A stretch of DNA of 64,000 nucleotides from Klebsiella electrica (GTDB lineage: Bacteria > Pseudomonadota > Gammaproteobacteria > Enterobacterales > Enterobacteriaceae): the NCBI RefSeq assembly GCF_006711645.1, contig NZ_CP041247.1, forward strand, positions 2,790,001 through 2,854,000, in the 5' to 3' direction. The notes beneath the pieces are model-generated. The model ran no database searches and had not been told where the DNA came from. It saw only the letters and a program-made list of their open reading frames with translations. The translations under genes were made by a program, and so were the position numbers. Position 1 is the first letter of the stretch. The number at the start of each line of letters is the position of its first letter. Shown here in pieces: positions 1 to 11,154 of the stretch.

Positions 1-3000
1 TTGACCAAAACTCCAGATATGCAGCCCGCTCTGCTCGATGCCATCGTCGGCAACCGCAGAAAGCGTCTCCTGCACTTTACCCTTCAACGCCTCTTTGAGA
101 TCCGCTAGCGAGCACCCTTCCGCCAGCTTTTTGTTCTTGTCATCCACCACCCGGAAGGTGATTTTCAGATGATCGGGCACCTGTTCCCACTGCCAGGCCT
201 CGCGGTCGATGGTCACGCCGCTCATTCGCCGTAGCTCGCGCTCCAGCGAATCCAGCAGCGGCAGCGCCAGCGGCGTCGCGCGGCCTAAAAATGCCTCGGC
301 GTAGTTCGGCGCCGGTACAAAGTTACGCCGTACCGGTTTCGGCAGCGATTTAATCAGCGCGATAACCAGCTCGCGGCGCAGGCCGGGGATCTGCCACTCA
401 AACCCGGCCTCTTCCACCTGGTTGAGCAACGGCAGCGGAATATGTACCGTCACCCCGTCCGCATCGGCGCCCGGTTCAAACTGATAGGTCAACCGCAGCT
501 TCAGGTTGCCCTGATGCCAGAAGTTCGGATAGTCGAGCTTACTGACCTGCTCCGCCCCCTCTTTGATCAACATACTCTTTTCGAAGTTGAGCAGATCCGG
601 CGTTTCGCGGCTGGCCGCTTTCCACCACTTATCGAAGTGGCGCGCGGAGATCACATCGTGGCTGATGCGCTGGTCGTAGAACTCAAACAGCGTTTCGTCA
701 TCGACGAGAATGTCGCGGCGGCGCGATTTGTGCTCCAGCTCTTCAATTTCCGTACGCAGCCTGAGGTTGTCGCGCAAGAAGGCATGACGCGTCTGCCAGT
801 CCCCTTCCACCAGCGCGTGGCGGATAAACAGCTCACGGCACAGCGCCGGGTCTATCTGGCTATAGTTCACTTTACGCGCGGCGACGATCGGCAGACCGTA
901 GACGGTCACTTTTTCCGTCGCCATCACCGCCCCCTGCGCCCGCTCCCAGTGCGGTTCGCTGTAGGAGCGTTTAAGCAGATGCTGCGCCACCGGCTCGATC
1001 CATTCCGGATCGATGCGCGCGGCAATCCGTCCCCACAGGCGGCTGGTCTCCACCAGTTCGGCGACCATCGTCCACTTCGGTGGCTTCTTGAACAAACCGG
1101 AGCCCGGAAAGATAGAGAAACGCGCATTGCGCGCGCCGGTAAACTCCTGCTTATCGTTATCTTTCATCCCGATGTGCGACAGCAGACCGGTCAGCAGCGC
1201 GGTATGAATTTCGCGATACTCCGCCGGTTCGCTGTTAATCGGCAGCCCCAGCTCTTTCACCACCTGGCGCAGCTGGGTGTAGATATCCTGCCATTCGCGC
1301 ACTCGCAGATAGTTGAGAAAATCGGTGCGGCACTGGCGACGGAACTGGTTCGAGGAGAGCGCCTTTTGCTGCTCGCCGAGGTAGTTCCACAGGTTAACAA
1401 ACGCGAGGAAGTCGGACTCTTTATCATGGAAGCGGCGATGCTTCTCATCGGAGGCCTGCTGTTTGTCCATCGGGCGTTCACGCGGGTCCTGAATGGAGAG
1501 CGCCGAGGTGATGATCATCGCTTCACGCACGCAGCCATGCTGTTGCGCTTCCAGTACCATCCGCGCCAGGCGTGGGTCCACCGGCAGCTGGCTGAGCTGA
1601 CGGCCCATCGGTGTCAGCTTATAGGCGGTCTGCTGCTCGTCGGTGGTAATCGCCCCCAGCTCCTCAAGCAGGCGCACGCCGTCCTGGATATTGCGCTTAT
1701 CCGGCGCCTCAACGAACGGGAAAGCGGCGATATCGCCCAGCCCGAGGGCGGTCATTTGCAGAATAACCGACGCCAGGTTGGTGCGCAGAATTTCCGGGTC
1801 GGTAAATTCCGGGCGCGAGAGGAAATCGTCTTCCGAATAGAGACGAATACAGATCCCTTCGGAAACACGACCGCAGCGCCCTTTACGCTGGTTAGCGGAG
1901 GCCTGCGACACCGGTTCAATCGGCAGCCGCTGCACTTTGGTACGGTAGCTGTAGCGGCTGATGCGCGCGGTACCGGGGTCGATAACATACTTAATGCCCG
2001 GCACGGTCAACGAGGTTTCGGCGACGTTGGTCGCCAGCACGATCCGCCGCCCGCTGTGGGACTGGAAGACGCGGTTCTGCTCGCTGTTCGATAAGCGCGC
2101 ATACAGCGGCAGCACTTCGGTATGGCGCAAATTAAGCTTATTGAGCGCATCGGCGGTATCGCGGATTTCCCGCTCGCCGCTCATAAAGATCAGAATGTCG
2201 CCGGGGCTTTCACGCCCCAGTTCATCAACGGCATCGAAAATCGCCTGCAGCTGATCGCGTTCGCTGTCGTCGGCCTCTTCAACGATTGGCCGATAGCGCA
2301 CTTCCACCGGATAAGTCCGCCCGGACACTTCGATAATCGGCGCGTTGTTAAAGTGGCGCGAAAAGCGTTCCGGGTCGATGGTCGCCGAGGTGATAATAAT
2401 TTTCAGGTCCGGGCGACGCGGCAGCAGCTCGCGCAGATAGCCGAGCAGGAAGTCGATGTTCAGGCTACGTTCGTGCGCTTCATCGATGATGATGGTGTCG
2501 TACTGCATCAACAGCCGATCCTGCTGGATTTCCGCCAGCAGAATACCGTCGGTCATCAGCTTGACCATGGTGTTGTCGCTAACGTGGTCGCTAAAACGGA
2601 CTTTATAGCCGATGCAGCCGCCCGGCTCGCTTTGCAGCTCTTCGGCAATGCGGTTGGCGACGGTGCGCGCCGCCAGTCGACGCGGCTGCGTGTGGCCAAT
2701 CAGCCCTTTCACCCCGCGCCCCAGCTCCATGCAGATTTTCGGCAGCTGGGTGGTTTTACCGGAGCCGGTCTCCCCCGCCACAATCACCACCTGATGGTCG
2801 CGAATCGCCTGCAAAATCTCATCTTTTTTCTGGCTGACCGGCAAATTTTCCGGGTAGGTAATCGTCGGACGCGATGCTTCACGCAGCAGGACTCTCCCTG
2901 CGGCTTGTTCGATCTCTTGCGCCATCTCCTGAAGAATGGCCTGCTGGGATTCAGGATTTTTAACCTTCTTCACGCCATGCAGGCGACGGGAGAAGCGTGA

Positions 3001-3072
3001 CTTGTCGCGCAGCATCAGGCCATCAAGCTGTTGGAATAGCAGAGAGAAGGTGAACTTTTGTTGTTCTGTCAT
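1..3072 (-). CDS. hrpA: ATP-dependent RNA helicase HrpA, 3' part outside window
   Basis: DEAH-box RNA helicase, reading from ATG at 3072 leftwards off the window; 1024 codons are visible of the roughly 1300 usual for HrpA. The Walker A motif (GETGSGKT), the DEAH motif ([10 protein letters not shown]) and the SAT motif (ITSATID) occur in order in the N-terminal third, followed by the helicase C domain ([17 protein letters not shown]). In the family it acts in ribosome rescue and mRNA processing; that role is family knowledge. The frame stays open to base 1, so I see no sign of decay. It is divergent from azoR, with about 200 bp between the two starts for both promoters. Identification is secure from near-identity in remembered E. 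coli HrpA motifs. Confidence 0.97.
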   Translation of the reverse strand, partial: MTEQQKFTFSLLFQQLDGLMLRDKSRFSRRLHGVKKVKNPESQQAILQEMAQEIEQAAGRVLLREASRPTITYPENLPVSQKKDEILQAIRDHQVVIVAGETGSGKTTQLPKICMELGRGVKGLIGHTQPRRLAARTVANRIAEELQSEPGGCIGYKVRFSDHVSDNTMVKLMTDGILLAEIQQDRLLMQYDTIIIDEAHERSLNIDFLLGYLRELLPRRPDLKIIITSATIDPERFSRHFNNAPIIEVSGRTYPVEVRYRPIVEEADDSERDQLQAIFDAVDELGRESPGDILIFMSGEREIRDTADALNKLNLRHTEVLPLYARLSNSEQNRVFQSHSGRRIVLATNVAETSLTVPGIKYVIDPGTARISRYSYRTKVQRLPIEPVSQASANQRKGRCGRVSEGICIRLYSEDDFLSRPEFTDPEILRTNLASVILQMTALGLGDIAAFPFVEAPDKRNIQDGVRLLEELGAITTDEQQTAYKLTPMGRQLSQLPVDPRLARMVLEAQQHGCVREAMIITSALSIQDPRERPMDKQQASDEKHRRFHDKESDFLAFVNLWNYLGEQQKALSSNQFRRQCRTDFLNYLRVREWQDIYTQLRQVVKELGLPINSEPAEYREIHTALLTGLLSHIGMKDNDKQEFTGARNARFSIFPGSGLFKKPPKWTMVAELVETSRLWGRIAARIDPEWIEPVAQHLLKRSYSEPHWERAQGAVMATEKVTVYGLPIVAARKVNYSQIDPALCRELFIRHALVEGDWQTRHAFLRDNLRLRTEIEELEHKSRRRDILVDDETLFEFYDQRISHDVISARHFDKWWKAASRETPDLLNFEKSMLIKEGAEQVSKLDYPNFWHQGNLKLRLTYQFEPGADADGVTVHIPLPLLNQVEEAGFEWQIPGLRRELVIALIKSLPKPVRRNFVPAPNYAEAFLGRATPLALPLLDSLERELRRMSGVTIDREAWQWEQVPDHLKITFRVVDDKNKKLAEGCSLADLKEALKGKVQETLSAVADDGIEQSGLHIWSFGQ

Positions 3073-3219
3073 AGCGTTATCGGGCAGCGCACTGCCGGGA
3101 AAAATCTCTTTTGATGTATTGCTGTATATTACCACATCTGCGAATCGCATGCCTTGTTCAAAAAAATTGAATACAGAGTTCGATTTATTGCGCTTTCTCT
3201 GTGGCATGATTGTGAATAA

Positions 3220-3879
<660 letters not shown>

Positions 3880-3990
3880 TATAGATTGCCACTCCCACCG
3901 CCCGGTGGGAGTGTCTTCTCCCCGTCACCCACCTTACGCGATGCCTCGTAAAATCAGCAGCCCAATCTGCCTGTAAACCCTCAAACGGAT

Positions 3991-4587
3991 TCAGGATGAT
4001 GATTTCGGCCGCAGGTTTTCATCAAACTCCAGTCGTTTTCTCTGCGGCTCCACCTCTTTCAGCGGCTCCACCTGACGCAGCGTCTGCTGGCAGCGCTCAA
4101 CCAGTACCTGATACTCCCGCGTCCCCTGTTTTTTCCATGCGATCTCCTGCTCGCTCAGGGTGCGGATCGCTTTGGCCGGGCTGCCGACAATCAGATGGTT
4201 GGCCGGCATCTCGGCTTTCGCCTTCACAAACGCCGATGCGCCAACAAAGCTGTTTTCGCCGATGGTCGCGCCGTCGATAATCACCGCGCTCATCCCCACC
4301 AGCGCGTTGCGGCCAATGATGCAACCGTGAAGAATCGCCCCGTGGCCAATATGCCCGTCCTCTTCCACCACCGTATCCTGACCGGGGAAGCCGTGCATCA
4401 CGCAGTTATCCTGAATGTTAGCGCCGTCTTTCACCACAATACGCCCAAAGTCGCCGCGCAGGCTGGCATTGGGGCCAATGTACACGCCTTTCCCGAGGAT
4501 CACATCGCCAATCAGTACCGCCGTGGGATGCACATAGCTTTCATCCGGTACCACCGGGGTCATACCGTCAATCTGATAAATCGGCAT
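3991..4587 (-). CDS. paaY: PaaY, gamma-class hexapeptide protein (thioesterase of paa pathway)
   Basis: Left-handed beta-helix (trimeric hexapeptide, gamma-carbonic-anhydrase fold) protein of 198 residues. In E. coli, PaaY is a thioesterase that removes dead-end ring-hydroxylated CoA esters of the phenylacetate pathway. Hexapeptide turns ([21 protein letters not shown], continued by [18 protein letters not shown]) fill residues 20-150, with histidines placed for the metal site. The ATG at 4587 has AAGGAGG four bases upstream; the TTG at 4590 is not needed. It lies 9 bp downstream of paaX and is probably cotranscribed with it. Confidence 0.95.
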   Translation of the reverse strand: MPIYQIDGMTPVVPDESYVHPTAVLIGDVILGKGVYIGPNASLRGDFGRIVVKDGANIQDNCVMHGFPGQDTVVEEDGHIGHGAILHGCIIGRNALVGMSAVIIDGATIGENSFVGASAFVKAKAEMPANHLIVGSPAKAIRTLSEQEIAWKKQGTREYQVLVERCQQTLRQVEPLKEVEPQRKRLEFDENLRPKSSS

Positions 4588-4596
4588 CAAGCCTCC

Positions 4597-5523
4597 TTAG
4601 GCGCCTGGCAAGCCGCCAAAACGCTGATAATAGAGCGGCCCCGGTGCAGGCAGTTCCCCCACCGAGCTTTCGCCTTTTTCGCCGACGAAGATCAGCGCGC
4701 CCGGCGCCACCCGCTGGTAAATATTGATGCACAGCTGGCGCGCGGTTTGTCCGGCCCAGTGCGCAGGCAGGAGCTCCTCCGGCAACAGCGGATCTTTGAG
4801 CACCACGCGACGATAGAAATGGATCAGCAGCAGCTGGATCTGGAAGCAACGTTGCGGCGTTAACTCGTCGGTGGCCGCATCGCGCAGCAGCGGCAGCAGC
4901 GGGCGAAACAGGGCAATAAAGGCGTCGTACATCGTGTTCTGCTCGGTCAAATGCCAGCACTCTTCAACGCGGGCGCGCAGCGCCGCCCGGGAGAGCGCCA
5001 GTGGCGAGTGGGCGGCAAAACAGATCACGTTTTCCGCCACGCCCGCTTCGTGCAGCAGAGATTGCACGTCCGCCAGCTTCTGCGATGGCGAAGCCAGCAG
5101 GCTCGGTGCCAGCGCGCCAAAGCCTTGCCACAGCAGCTGCTTTTTCACTTCCGCCAGCTGATTTTTCTCCAGTCCTTCCGACAGCAGCAGCAGCCAGGTC
5201 CCGTCCCATTCCGGCGCGCTGGCGCGGTAGATTTTATGCTCCGCCCGGCGCGTCAGGCGCAGTCCTTTGTCGCTCAGACGATAGAAACTGCGGCGGCCGA
5301 TGCGCACCACATCCAGCCACTCCTCTTTGTTCAGCCGGAACAGCGCCGTGCGCACGAACCGTTCGCCAAAGCCCAGCCCTTCCAGCAGCGCGGCCACGCT
5401 GCCGAGCCACACTTCGCCACCGCGTTGTAGCAATGAGTCGCCGTACAGCGAGACAATCAGCGAAGTACCGCTGATGGGCATCGCTTCGACCGCCTGTTGA
5501 ATAAAAGTATCGAGTTTACTCAT
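4597..5523 (-). CDS. paaX: PaaX, phenylacetyl-CoA-responsive transcriptional repressor
   Basis: GntR-type winged-helix regulator with the PaaX C-terminal domain. It represses the paaZ and paaABCDEFGHIJK promoters until phenylacetyl-CoA binds (known for E. coli). The N-terminal winged helix spans about residues 15-85 (GGEVWLGSVAALLEGLGFGE, then RTALFRLNKEEWL); the PaaX-C part runs to the end. I take MSKLDTF at 5523 as start because it matches the E. coli protein; an upstream in-frame ATG at 5532 is also possible and neither has a strong ribosome site. It heads the paaXY unit, separated from paaK by a REP-type repeat region. Confidence 0.95.
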   Translation of the reverse strand: MSKLDTFIQQAVEAMPISGTSLIVSLYGDSLLQRGGEVWLGSVAALLEGLGFGERFVRTALFRLNKEEWLDVVRIGRRSFYRLSDKGLRLTRRAEHKIYRASAPEWDGTWLLLLSEGLEKNQLAEVKKQLLWQGFGALAPSLLASPSQKLADVQSLLHEAGVAENVICFAAHSPLALSRAALRARVEECWHLTEQNTMYDAFIALFRPLLPLLRDAATDELTPQRCFQIQLLLIHFYRRVVLKDPLLPEELLPAHWAGQTARQLCINIYQRVAPGALIFVGEKGESSVGELPAPGPLYYQRFGGLPGA

Positions 5524-5614
5524 CTGATTCATTCTGTTGTTATTGTTGTCCTTTCTGAATCATAGCACAGGGAAATCCGGAGGCGGTGCGCGCACCTGTC
5601 TGCGCCAGTCAATG

Positions 5615-5952
5615 CACTGCCGCCTTACCCGGCTTGCGGCGTGAACGCCTTAGCCGGGCTACAAGCGCGCCTTAGCCGGGCTACAAACGTGCCTTAGCCG
5701 GGCTGCAGGCCCCAGACCGCGCGGACGGTAGCCCGGACAAGGCGCCACAGGCGCCGCCTCCGGGGAAAAATGCGGCGCGAAGGGTCAGAGTGTCTAATCC
5801 ACTGCCGTCACTCCCCGGCTTGCGGCGTGAACGCCTTAGCCGGGCTACAAGTGTGCCTTAGCCTGGCTACAAGCATGCCTTAGCCGGGTTGCAGGCCTCA
5901 GCCCGCGCGGACGGTAGCCCGGACAAGGCGCCTCAGGCGCCGCCTCCGGGGG
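5615..5952. repeat. Tandem REP/BIME-like block, two copies, period 186 bp
   Basis: The 430-bp gap between paaX and paaK holds two copies of a roughly 150-bp GC-rich unit, starting near 5615 and 5801. Each copy contains the run TGCGGCGTGAACGCCTTAGC, two or three repeats of CCTTAGCCGGGCTACAA, and an opposed arm GTAGCCCGGACAAGGCG followed by the loop region CAGGCGCCGCCTCCGGGG. The inverted CCGGGCTAC/GTAGCCCGG arms are the hallmark of enterobacterial REP palindromes. The copies differ at scattered positions, so the duplication is not brand new. No gene is supported here. Confidence 0.85.
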
Positions 5953-5957
5953 AAAGA

Positions 5958-7274
5958 TTAACCGTTGGCGACGATTTTGCGCCGGTCGGAGACGCGGCAG
6001 GCCTTGCCTTCCGAGCGAGGGATACTGCCGCAGTTGACGATGCTGATGTCGGTCGAGATCCCGACCATCGACTTAATACGGTGGCGCAGCTGATGGCAGA
6101 TCTGGCAGCGCTGTTCATGACTGAGCGACAAGCTGCTCTCTTTTAGCTCAACGCGCACCGAAAGTGAATCAAGATGGCCGCGGCGATTGACTTCCAGCTG
6201 ATAGTGCGGCGACAGATGCTCGACTTTAAGGATCTCCTCTTCCAACTGGGACGGGAAGACGTTTACCCCGCGAATAATCAGCATATCGTCGCTGCGCCCG
6301 CTGATGCGATCCATCCGGCGCATGGTGCGCGCGGTACCCGGCAGCAGGCGGGTCAGATCGCGGGTACGGTAGCGAATCACCGGCAGCGCCTCTTTGGTCA
6401 GCGTGGTAAACAGCAGCTCGCCATGTTCGCCATCCGCCAGAGGCGTACCGTCGTTGGGGTTAACCACTTCCGGGAAGAAGTGATCTTCCCAAATGGTCGG
6501 GCCGTCGGCGGTTTCCAGACACTCCATCGCCACCCCCGGTCCCATCACTTCCGACAGGCCGTAAATATCCAGCGCCGAGATCCCCAGGCGACGCTCAATC
6601 TCCGCCCGCATCGCCAGCGTCCACGGCTCGGCGCCGAAGACCCCGACCCGCAGCGAGCAGCCGCTGGCGTCGCCGCCCATCTGGCGTTCCAGCTCTTCAA
6701 TCAGATTCAGGCAGTAGGACGGCGTGACCATGATCATGTCCGGCTGAAAATCGCGGATCAGCTGCGCCTGTTTTTCCGTCTGGCCGCCGGACATCGGGAT
6801 CACCGTGGCCCCCAGGCGCTCTGCGCCGTAGTGGGCGCCGAGACCGCCGGTGAACAGGCCGTAACCGTAGGCGACATGAATTTTATCTTTTGCCGTACCG
6901 CCCGCCGCGCGCAGGGAGCGGGCAACGATGTTGGCCCAGGTGTCGATATCATTTTGCGTATAGCCCACCACCGTCGGTTTGCCGGTGGTACCGGAAGAGG
7001 CGTGAATACGCACAATTTGTTCCATCGGGACCGCAAAGGTATCAAACGGATAGTTATCGCGCAGATCCTGTTTGGTGGTGCACGGGAACTTGCTCAGGTC
7101 GCTCAGTTCGCGAAAATCGTCAGGATGGACGCCCGCCGCAGCAAATTTACGCCGGTACATCGGCACATTGTCATAGGCATGTTTCAGCGTCCATTTCAGG
7201 CGCCGGGTTTGCAAAGCTTGTAATTCGTCACGAGAAGCAGTTTCAATCGGATCTAATTTTGTATTAGTTATCAT
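5958..7274 (-). CDS. paaK: Phenylacetate-CoA ligase
   Basis: Adenylate-forming ligase activating phenylacetate to phenylacetyl-CoA with ATP, the committed step of the pathway. The AMP-binding P-loop (HASSGTTGKPT) lies near residue 90, the YGLSEVMGPG motif near 235, and the C-terminal hinge (SGRSDDMLIIRGVNVFPSQ) near 325. I chose ATG at 7274 (start MITNTKLDP), which gives 438 residues, the E. coli size. A longer frame to 7304 would overlap the paaJ stop. It is the last gene of the large paa operon. Confidence 0.97.
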   Translation of the reverse strand: MITNTKLDPIETASRDELQALQTRRLKWTLKHAYDNVPMYRRKFAAAGVHPDDFRELSDLSKFPCTTKQDLRDNYPFDTFAVPMEQIVRIHASSGTTGKPTVVGYTQNDIDTWANIVARSLRAAGGTAKDKIHVAYGYGLFTGGLGAHYGAERLGATVIPMSGGQTEKQAQLIRDFQPDMIMVTPSYCLNLIEELERQMGGDASGCSLRVGVFGAEPWTLAMRAEIERRLGISALDIYGLSEVMGPGVAMECLETADGPTIWEDHFFPEVVNPNDGTPLADGEHGELLFTTLTKEALPVIRYRTRDLTRLLPGTARTMRRMDRISGRSDDMLIIRGVNVFPSQLEEEILKVEHLSPHYQLEVNRRGHLDSLSVRVELKESSLSLSHEQRCQICHQLRHRIKSMVGISTDISIVNCGSIPRSEGKACRVSDRRKIVANG

Positions 7275-7300
7275 TTTAGGGTACTCGCAGGTAAAATCGC

Positions 7301-8506
7301 TCACACTCGCTCAAGGATCATGGCAATGCCCTGACCCACGCCAATACACATCGTACACAGCGCATAGCGCCCGTTCCGTCGCTGCAGCTCAAGGCTGGCG
7401 CTCAATGCCAGCCGCGCGCCGCTCATTCCCAAGGGATGACCTAAGGCGATAGCGCCGCCGTTGGGGTTAACATGCTCCGCATCGTCCGCCAGACCCAACT
7501 GCCTGAGCACGCCCAGGGCCTGCGCAGCAAAGGCTTCGTTCAGTTCGATAACATCCATATCGTTAATATTCAGTCCGGTGCGCTCCAGCACTTTGCGTAC
7601 CGCCGGCACCGGCCCCAGCCCCATAAACTTTGGCTCCACGCCCGCGGTCGCCATCGCCACAATTCGCGCTCGCGGGGTTAACCCCTGCGCCCGCGCCTGC
7701 CGTTCGCTGGCGATAATTAGCGCGGCGGCGCCATCGTTCACCCCGGAGGCGTTTCCGGCGGTGACCACGCCGCCTTTGCGAAAGGGCGTCTTTAACCCCG
7801 CCAACTGTTCGAGGGTGGTCTCGGCACGCGGATGTTCATCCTCGCCAACCGCGCTCTGCGCCCCCTTCTTGCCAATAATCTGTACCGGCACGATTTCCTG
7901 CGCCAGAATCCCCGCCCGCTGCGCTTTCGCCGTCCGCTGCTGGCTGCGAAAAGCGAAGGCATCCTGATCGGCCCGGCTGACATTTAACAATTCAGCTACA
8001 TTCTCTGCCGTTTCCGGCATACTGTCAGTGCCAAATTGTTGCTGCATGAGCGGGTTCACAAAACGCCAGCCGATGGTGGTATCAAACAGCTCGGCCTGAC
8101 GCTGGAACGGCGCGCTGGCTTTGCCCATCACAAACGGCGCCCGCGACATCGATTCCACGCCGCCGGCAATCATCAGATCCGCCTCCCCGGCTTTGATGGC
8201 GCGCGCGGCAAAACCGATCGCATCCAGCCCGGAACCGCACAGCCGGTTGATGGTGGTGCCGGAGACCGTCTGCGGGTAGCCCGCCAACAGCGTCGCCATA
8301 TGCGCCACGTTGCGGTTATCTTCCCCGGCCTGGTTCGCGCAGCCGAAAATCACATCATCGATAGCCGATGGATCGAGAACCGGATTACGACTTAGCAATT
8401 CGCGCAGCGGAATGGCGGCTAAATCATCGGCGCGGACGCTGGCCAGCGCCCCGCCGTAACGACCAATCGGCGTACGAATCCCATCACAGATAAAGGCGTC
8501 ACGCAT
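7301..8506 (-). CDS. paaJ: 3-oxoadipyl-CoA / 3-oxo-5,6-dehydrosuberyl-CoA thiolase
   Basis: 401-residue thiolase that cleaves 3-oxo-5,6-dehydrosuberyl-CoA and 3-oxoadipyl-CoA, yielding acetyl-CoA and finally succinyl-CoA. The acylated cysteine is in [10 protein letters not shown] (near residue 90). The catalytic histidine is in [16 protein letters not shown] and the second cysteine in [10 protein letters not shown] at the C-terminus. The stop of paaI overlaps its start by one base (8506), as expected for tight coupling. Confidence 0.97.
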   Translation of the reverse strand: MRDAFICDGIRTPIGRYGGALASVRADDLAAIPLRELLSRNPVLDPSAIDDVIFGCANQAGEDNRNVAHMATLLAGYPQTVSGTTINRLCGSGLDAIGFAARAIKAGEADLMIAGGVESMSRAPFVMGKASAPFQRQAELFDTTIGWRFVNPLMQQQFGTDSMPETAENVAELLNVSRADQDAFAFRSQQRTAKAQRAGILAQEIVPVQIIGKKGAQSAVGEDEHPRAETTLEQLAGLKTPFRKGGVVTAGNASGVNDGAAALIIASERQARAQGLTPRARIVAMATAGVEPKFMGLGPVPAVRKVLERTGLNINDMDVIELNEAFAAQALGVLRQLGLADDAEHVNPNGGAIALGHPLGMSGARLALSASLELQRRNGRYALCTMCIGVGQGIAMILERV

Positions 8507-8928
8507 CAGACTTCTCCCGTTATTGTGCCGCCGATGCGGTGCGATTTGCCGCGAAACAGGGCCACAATCTTGTGTTGTTGATTAACGATTTCAATGTCGT
8601 AGACGCCGGTCAGTTTCCCCTGCTGCTTGACTCTTGCCGTGGCGACCAGTCGGTCGCCGGCAAAGGCCGGACGCAGGAAGTCGATACTGGCGGCAGAAGC
8701 CACCGCCGCCAGCCCCTGGCTGTTGCAGGCGTAGGCAAATGCGGTGTCGGCCAGCGAAAACAGCTGCCCGCCGTGACAGGTCTGATGGCCGTTAAGCATG
8801 GCTGGCGAGACGGTCATGCTCATCTGCGCATAGCCGTCATCCATTTCAATCATCTCGATGCCCAGGGTTCTGGCACAGGTATCTTTTTCGTACATCGCGC
8901 GCGCGTTGCGCCAGGCCTCATTGCTCAT
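8506..8928 (-). CDS. paaI: Hydroxyphenylacetyl-CoA thioesterase PaaI
   Basis: Hot-dog fold acyl-CoA thioesterase, 140 residues, that hydrolyses phenylacetyl-CoA derivatives and protects the CoA pool. The central helix motif [20 protein letters not shown] contains the catalytic aspartate and the histidine/glycine turn of the family. The start at 8928 is supported by GGAG seven bases upstream and by the length of known PaaI. It overlaps the end of paaH by 11 bp. Confidence 0.96.
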   Translation of the reverse strand: MSNEAWRNARAMYEKDTCARTLGIEMIEMDDGYAQMSMTVSPAMLNGHQTCHGGQLFSLADTAFAYACNSQGLAAVASAASIDFLRPAFAGDRLVATARVKQQGKLTGVYDIEIVNQQHKIVALFRGKSHRIGGTITGEV

Positions 8929-10360
8929 TACGCTTCTCCACCAGCGCCTTCTGGCGCAGTAAGGAACCGGGGCGATAACGCTCTTCGCCATAGTGCTGTT
9001 GCAGGTTCTCCAGCAGACGCAGCACGCGCTGCCAGCCTAAAGATTCGCCCCACGCCAGCGGGCCATGCGGATAGTTGACGCCCAGGCGCATCGCGGTATC
9101 GATATCTTCCGGGCTGGCGACCCCTTTTTGCACCGCGTCGAGGGCTTCATTAATCAGCATGGCGAGGGTGCGCCAGACCAGCAGGCCGGGATAATCGGCA
9201 ATCAGCAGCACTTTTTTGCCCTGCTGCTGGAAATAGCGCACCGCTTTGTCGGTTGCCGACGCCAGGTTCGTCGCCGCCGTTGCCAGAACCACGGTGTCAC
9301 CCGCGCAATAGTCATACACCACTACCGGACAGCCATACCGCACGCTCAGCGCCTGGGCGGTTTCACCTTCCGTTTCCAGCAGTCGCACGTCGTCCAGCGC
9401 GATCGCCACCCTTCCGGTGACACTGTCACCTGTCGTGCAAACGGTTTTGGCACTGCGAGTCTCAGCCACGGCGGGCAGCGACGGTACGGATGCGCTCTCA
9501 ATGGGCCAGCGATAGACGCCCTGGCCGCTCTTCTTGCCCAGACGCCCGGCCAGCGCCAGCTCCTGCTGCACCAGTGACGGCAGAAAACGGCGCTCCTGCC
9601 AGAAGGCGTTAAAGACCGAACAGGTCACGGCGAAGTTGACGTCCTGACCAATCAGGTCGGTCAGCGCCAGCGGCCCCATCGGGAAACCGCCGCCGTCGCG
9701 CAATGCGGCATCAATCACCGCCGCGGGAGCCACCTGCTCCTCCAGCGCCCGCCACGCTTCGGCATAAAACGGCCGCGCCACGCGGTTGACGATAAAGCCC
9801 GGCGTCGAGCGGCAGCGTACCGGCTGTTTTCCCCATGCCGTCACGCACCGACACAGCTGTTCAACCACTTCCGGCGATGTCGCCAGGCCGCTGACCACCT
9901 CCACCAGTTTCATCACCGGCGCGGGGTTAAAGAAGTGCAGCCCGGCCACCCGTTCAGGGTGCTTAACGTCAGCGGCAATGGCGGTAATCGAGATCGATGA
10001 GGTATTGCTGGTCAGCAGCGTTGACGGGGAGCAGATCGTCGCCAGCTGGCTGAAAAGCGCTTTTTTGACATCCGGGCGCTCTGACGCCGCTTCAATCACC
10101 AGCCAGGCATCGGACAGCGCGGAAAGCTCCGTCACCGGCACAATCCGGGCGGTCAGCGCAGCCGCCTGGTCCGCCGTCAGCTTGCCACGCGCCACGCGGG
10201 CGGCCAGACGCTGACCCATACCTTCCACCGCGCGGGTCAGCGCCTCGGCGGCGATATCGTAGAGCAGAACCGGATGTCCGGCCGCAGCGGCCACTTCCGC
10301 AATGCCAGCCCCCATGGTGCCCGCGCCGATCACGGCGACGGTTTGCAGTGTTTGGCTCAT
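8918..10360 (-). CDS. paaH: 3-hydroxyadipyl-CoA dehydrogenase
   Basis: 480-residue NAD-dependent 3-hydroxyacyl-CoA dehydrogenase with a duplicated C-terminal domain, as in E. coli PaaH (about 475). The Rossmann glycine motif AVIGAGTMGAGIAE is at residues 9-22. The HFFNPAPVMKLVEVV catalytic region is near 140, and the C-terminal repeat contains IADYPGLLVWR. It oxidises 3-hydroxyadipyl-CoA to 3-oxoadipyl-CoA in the lower pathway. It lies 3 bp from paaG. Confidence 0.97.
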   Translation of the reverse strand: MSQTLQTVAVIGAGTMGAGIAEVAAAAGHPVLLYDIAAEALTRAVEGMGQRLAARVARGKLTADQAAALTARIVPVTELSALSDAWLVIEAASERPDVKKALFSQLATICSPSTLLTSNTSSISITAIAADVKHPERVAGLHFFNPAPVMKLVEVVSGLATSPEVVEQLCRCVTAWGKQPVRCRSTPGFIVNRVARPFYAEAWRALEEQVAPAAVIDAALRDGGGFPMGPLALTDLIGQDVNFAVTCSVFNAFWQERRFLPSLVQQELALAGRLGKKSGQGVYRWPIESASVPSLPAVAETRSAKTVCTTGDSVTGRVAIALDDVRLLETEGETAQALSVRYGCPVVVYDYCAGDTVVLATAATNLASATDKAVRYFQQQGKKVLLIADYPGLLVWRTLAMLINEALDAVQKGVASPEDIDTAMRLGVNYPHGPLAWGESLGWQRVLRLLENLQQHYGEERYRPGSLLRQKALVEKRNEQ

Positions 10361-10363
10361 GGT

Positions 10364-11152
10364 CTATTTCCCGCTGAACTGTGGAGGACGCTTCGCCAGG
10401 AAGGCGCTGACGCCTTCCCGATAGTCATCGCTGCGTCCGGCCAGACGCTGATAATCGCGCTCAAGATCGAGCTGCGCATCGAGGCCGTTGGTCTCTGCGG
10501 CCTGCAGCGCTTTTTTGATAAGCCCCAGACCGAAGGTCGGCTGCGCCGCCAGATGGCGGGCCAGCTGACGACTGGTGTCGGCCAGTTCGGCGTCCGCCAC
10601 CACTTGCCAGATAATCCCCCACTGCGCGGCCTGTTCGGCGCTGAGCTTCTCCCCGAGCAGCGCCAGCCCCATTGCCCGGGCGCGCCCGGCCACCCGCGGC
10701 AGGAACCAGCTACCGCCGCAGTCGGGGACCAGCCCCAGCTTGCTGAAGGCCATGACAAAATTCGCCGACCGCGCGGCAAGGACAATATCGCAGCCCAGTG
10801 CGAGGGTGGCGCCCGCACCGGCCGCCACGCCGTTCACCGCGGCAATCACCGGCTTCGGCAGCGCCGCCAGACGGCGTACCAGCGGGTTATAGAAACGCTC
10901 AACGGACAGACCCAGATCCGGCGGCGGACCGCTGGGGTCGACGTTGCGATCGTTTAAATCCTGACCGGCGCAAAAACCGCGGCCGGCGCCGGTAATCAGC
11001 AGGCAGCGCACGTTCTCATCGCGCTCGGCCTGAGTCAGACAGGCCGCCAGCTGCTGATGCATAAGGTCGTTAAAGCTGTTCAGACGATCCGGGCGGTTAA
11101 AGGTAATCGTCATCACACCCTGTTCTACTTCGCTGAGAATAAAAGCATCCAC
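10364..11152 (-). CDS. paaG: 1,2-epoxyphenylacetyl-CoA isomerase (oxepin-CoA forming)
   Basis: Crotonase-fold isomerase of 262 residues. In the pathway it isomerises ring-1,2-epoxyphenylacetyl-CoA to the seven-membered oxepin-CoA and later shifts a double bond. The oxyanion-hole stretches GAGRGFCAGQDLNDR (near 60) and VNGVAAGAGATLALGCDIV (near 105) are visible, with the family aspartate later in LGLVPDCGGSW. It starts 2 bp downstream of paaF, inside the operon. Confidence 0.96.
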   Translation of the reverse strand: MDAFILSEVEQGVMTITFNRPDRLNSFNDLMHQQLAACLTQAERDENVRCLLITGAGRGFCAGQDLNDRNVDPSGPPPDLGLSVERFYNPLVRRLAALPKPVIAAVNGVAAGAGATLALGCDIVLAARSANFVMAFSKLGLVPDCGGSWFLPRVAGRARAMGLALLGEKLSAEQAAQWGIIWQVVADAELADTSRQLARHLAAQPTFGLGLIKKALQAAETNGLDAQLDLERDYQRLAGRSDDYREGVSAFLAKRPPQFSGK

Positions 11153-11154
11153 GA

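Noticed and set aside
442..2094. 550-codon plus-strand frame
   Set aside because: Lies antisense inside hrpA; GC-rich codon structure creates long shadow frames and the protein has no recognisable domain.
5615..5952. Possible CRISPR array in the repeated block before paaK
   Set aside because: Only two long copies with palindromic REP arms; no short repeat-spacer pattern. No CRISPR array is seen anywhere in the window.
5889..6146. 85-codon frame over the REP repeats and paaK end
   Set aside because: Built from repeat DNA and the paaK antisense strand.
6174..7223. 349-codon plus-strand frame opposite paaK
   Set aside because: Antisense shadow of paaK; paaK motifs are complete and no ribosome site supports the other strand.
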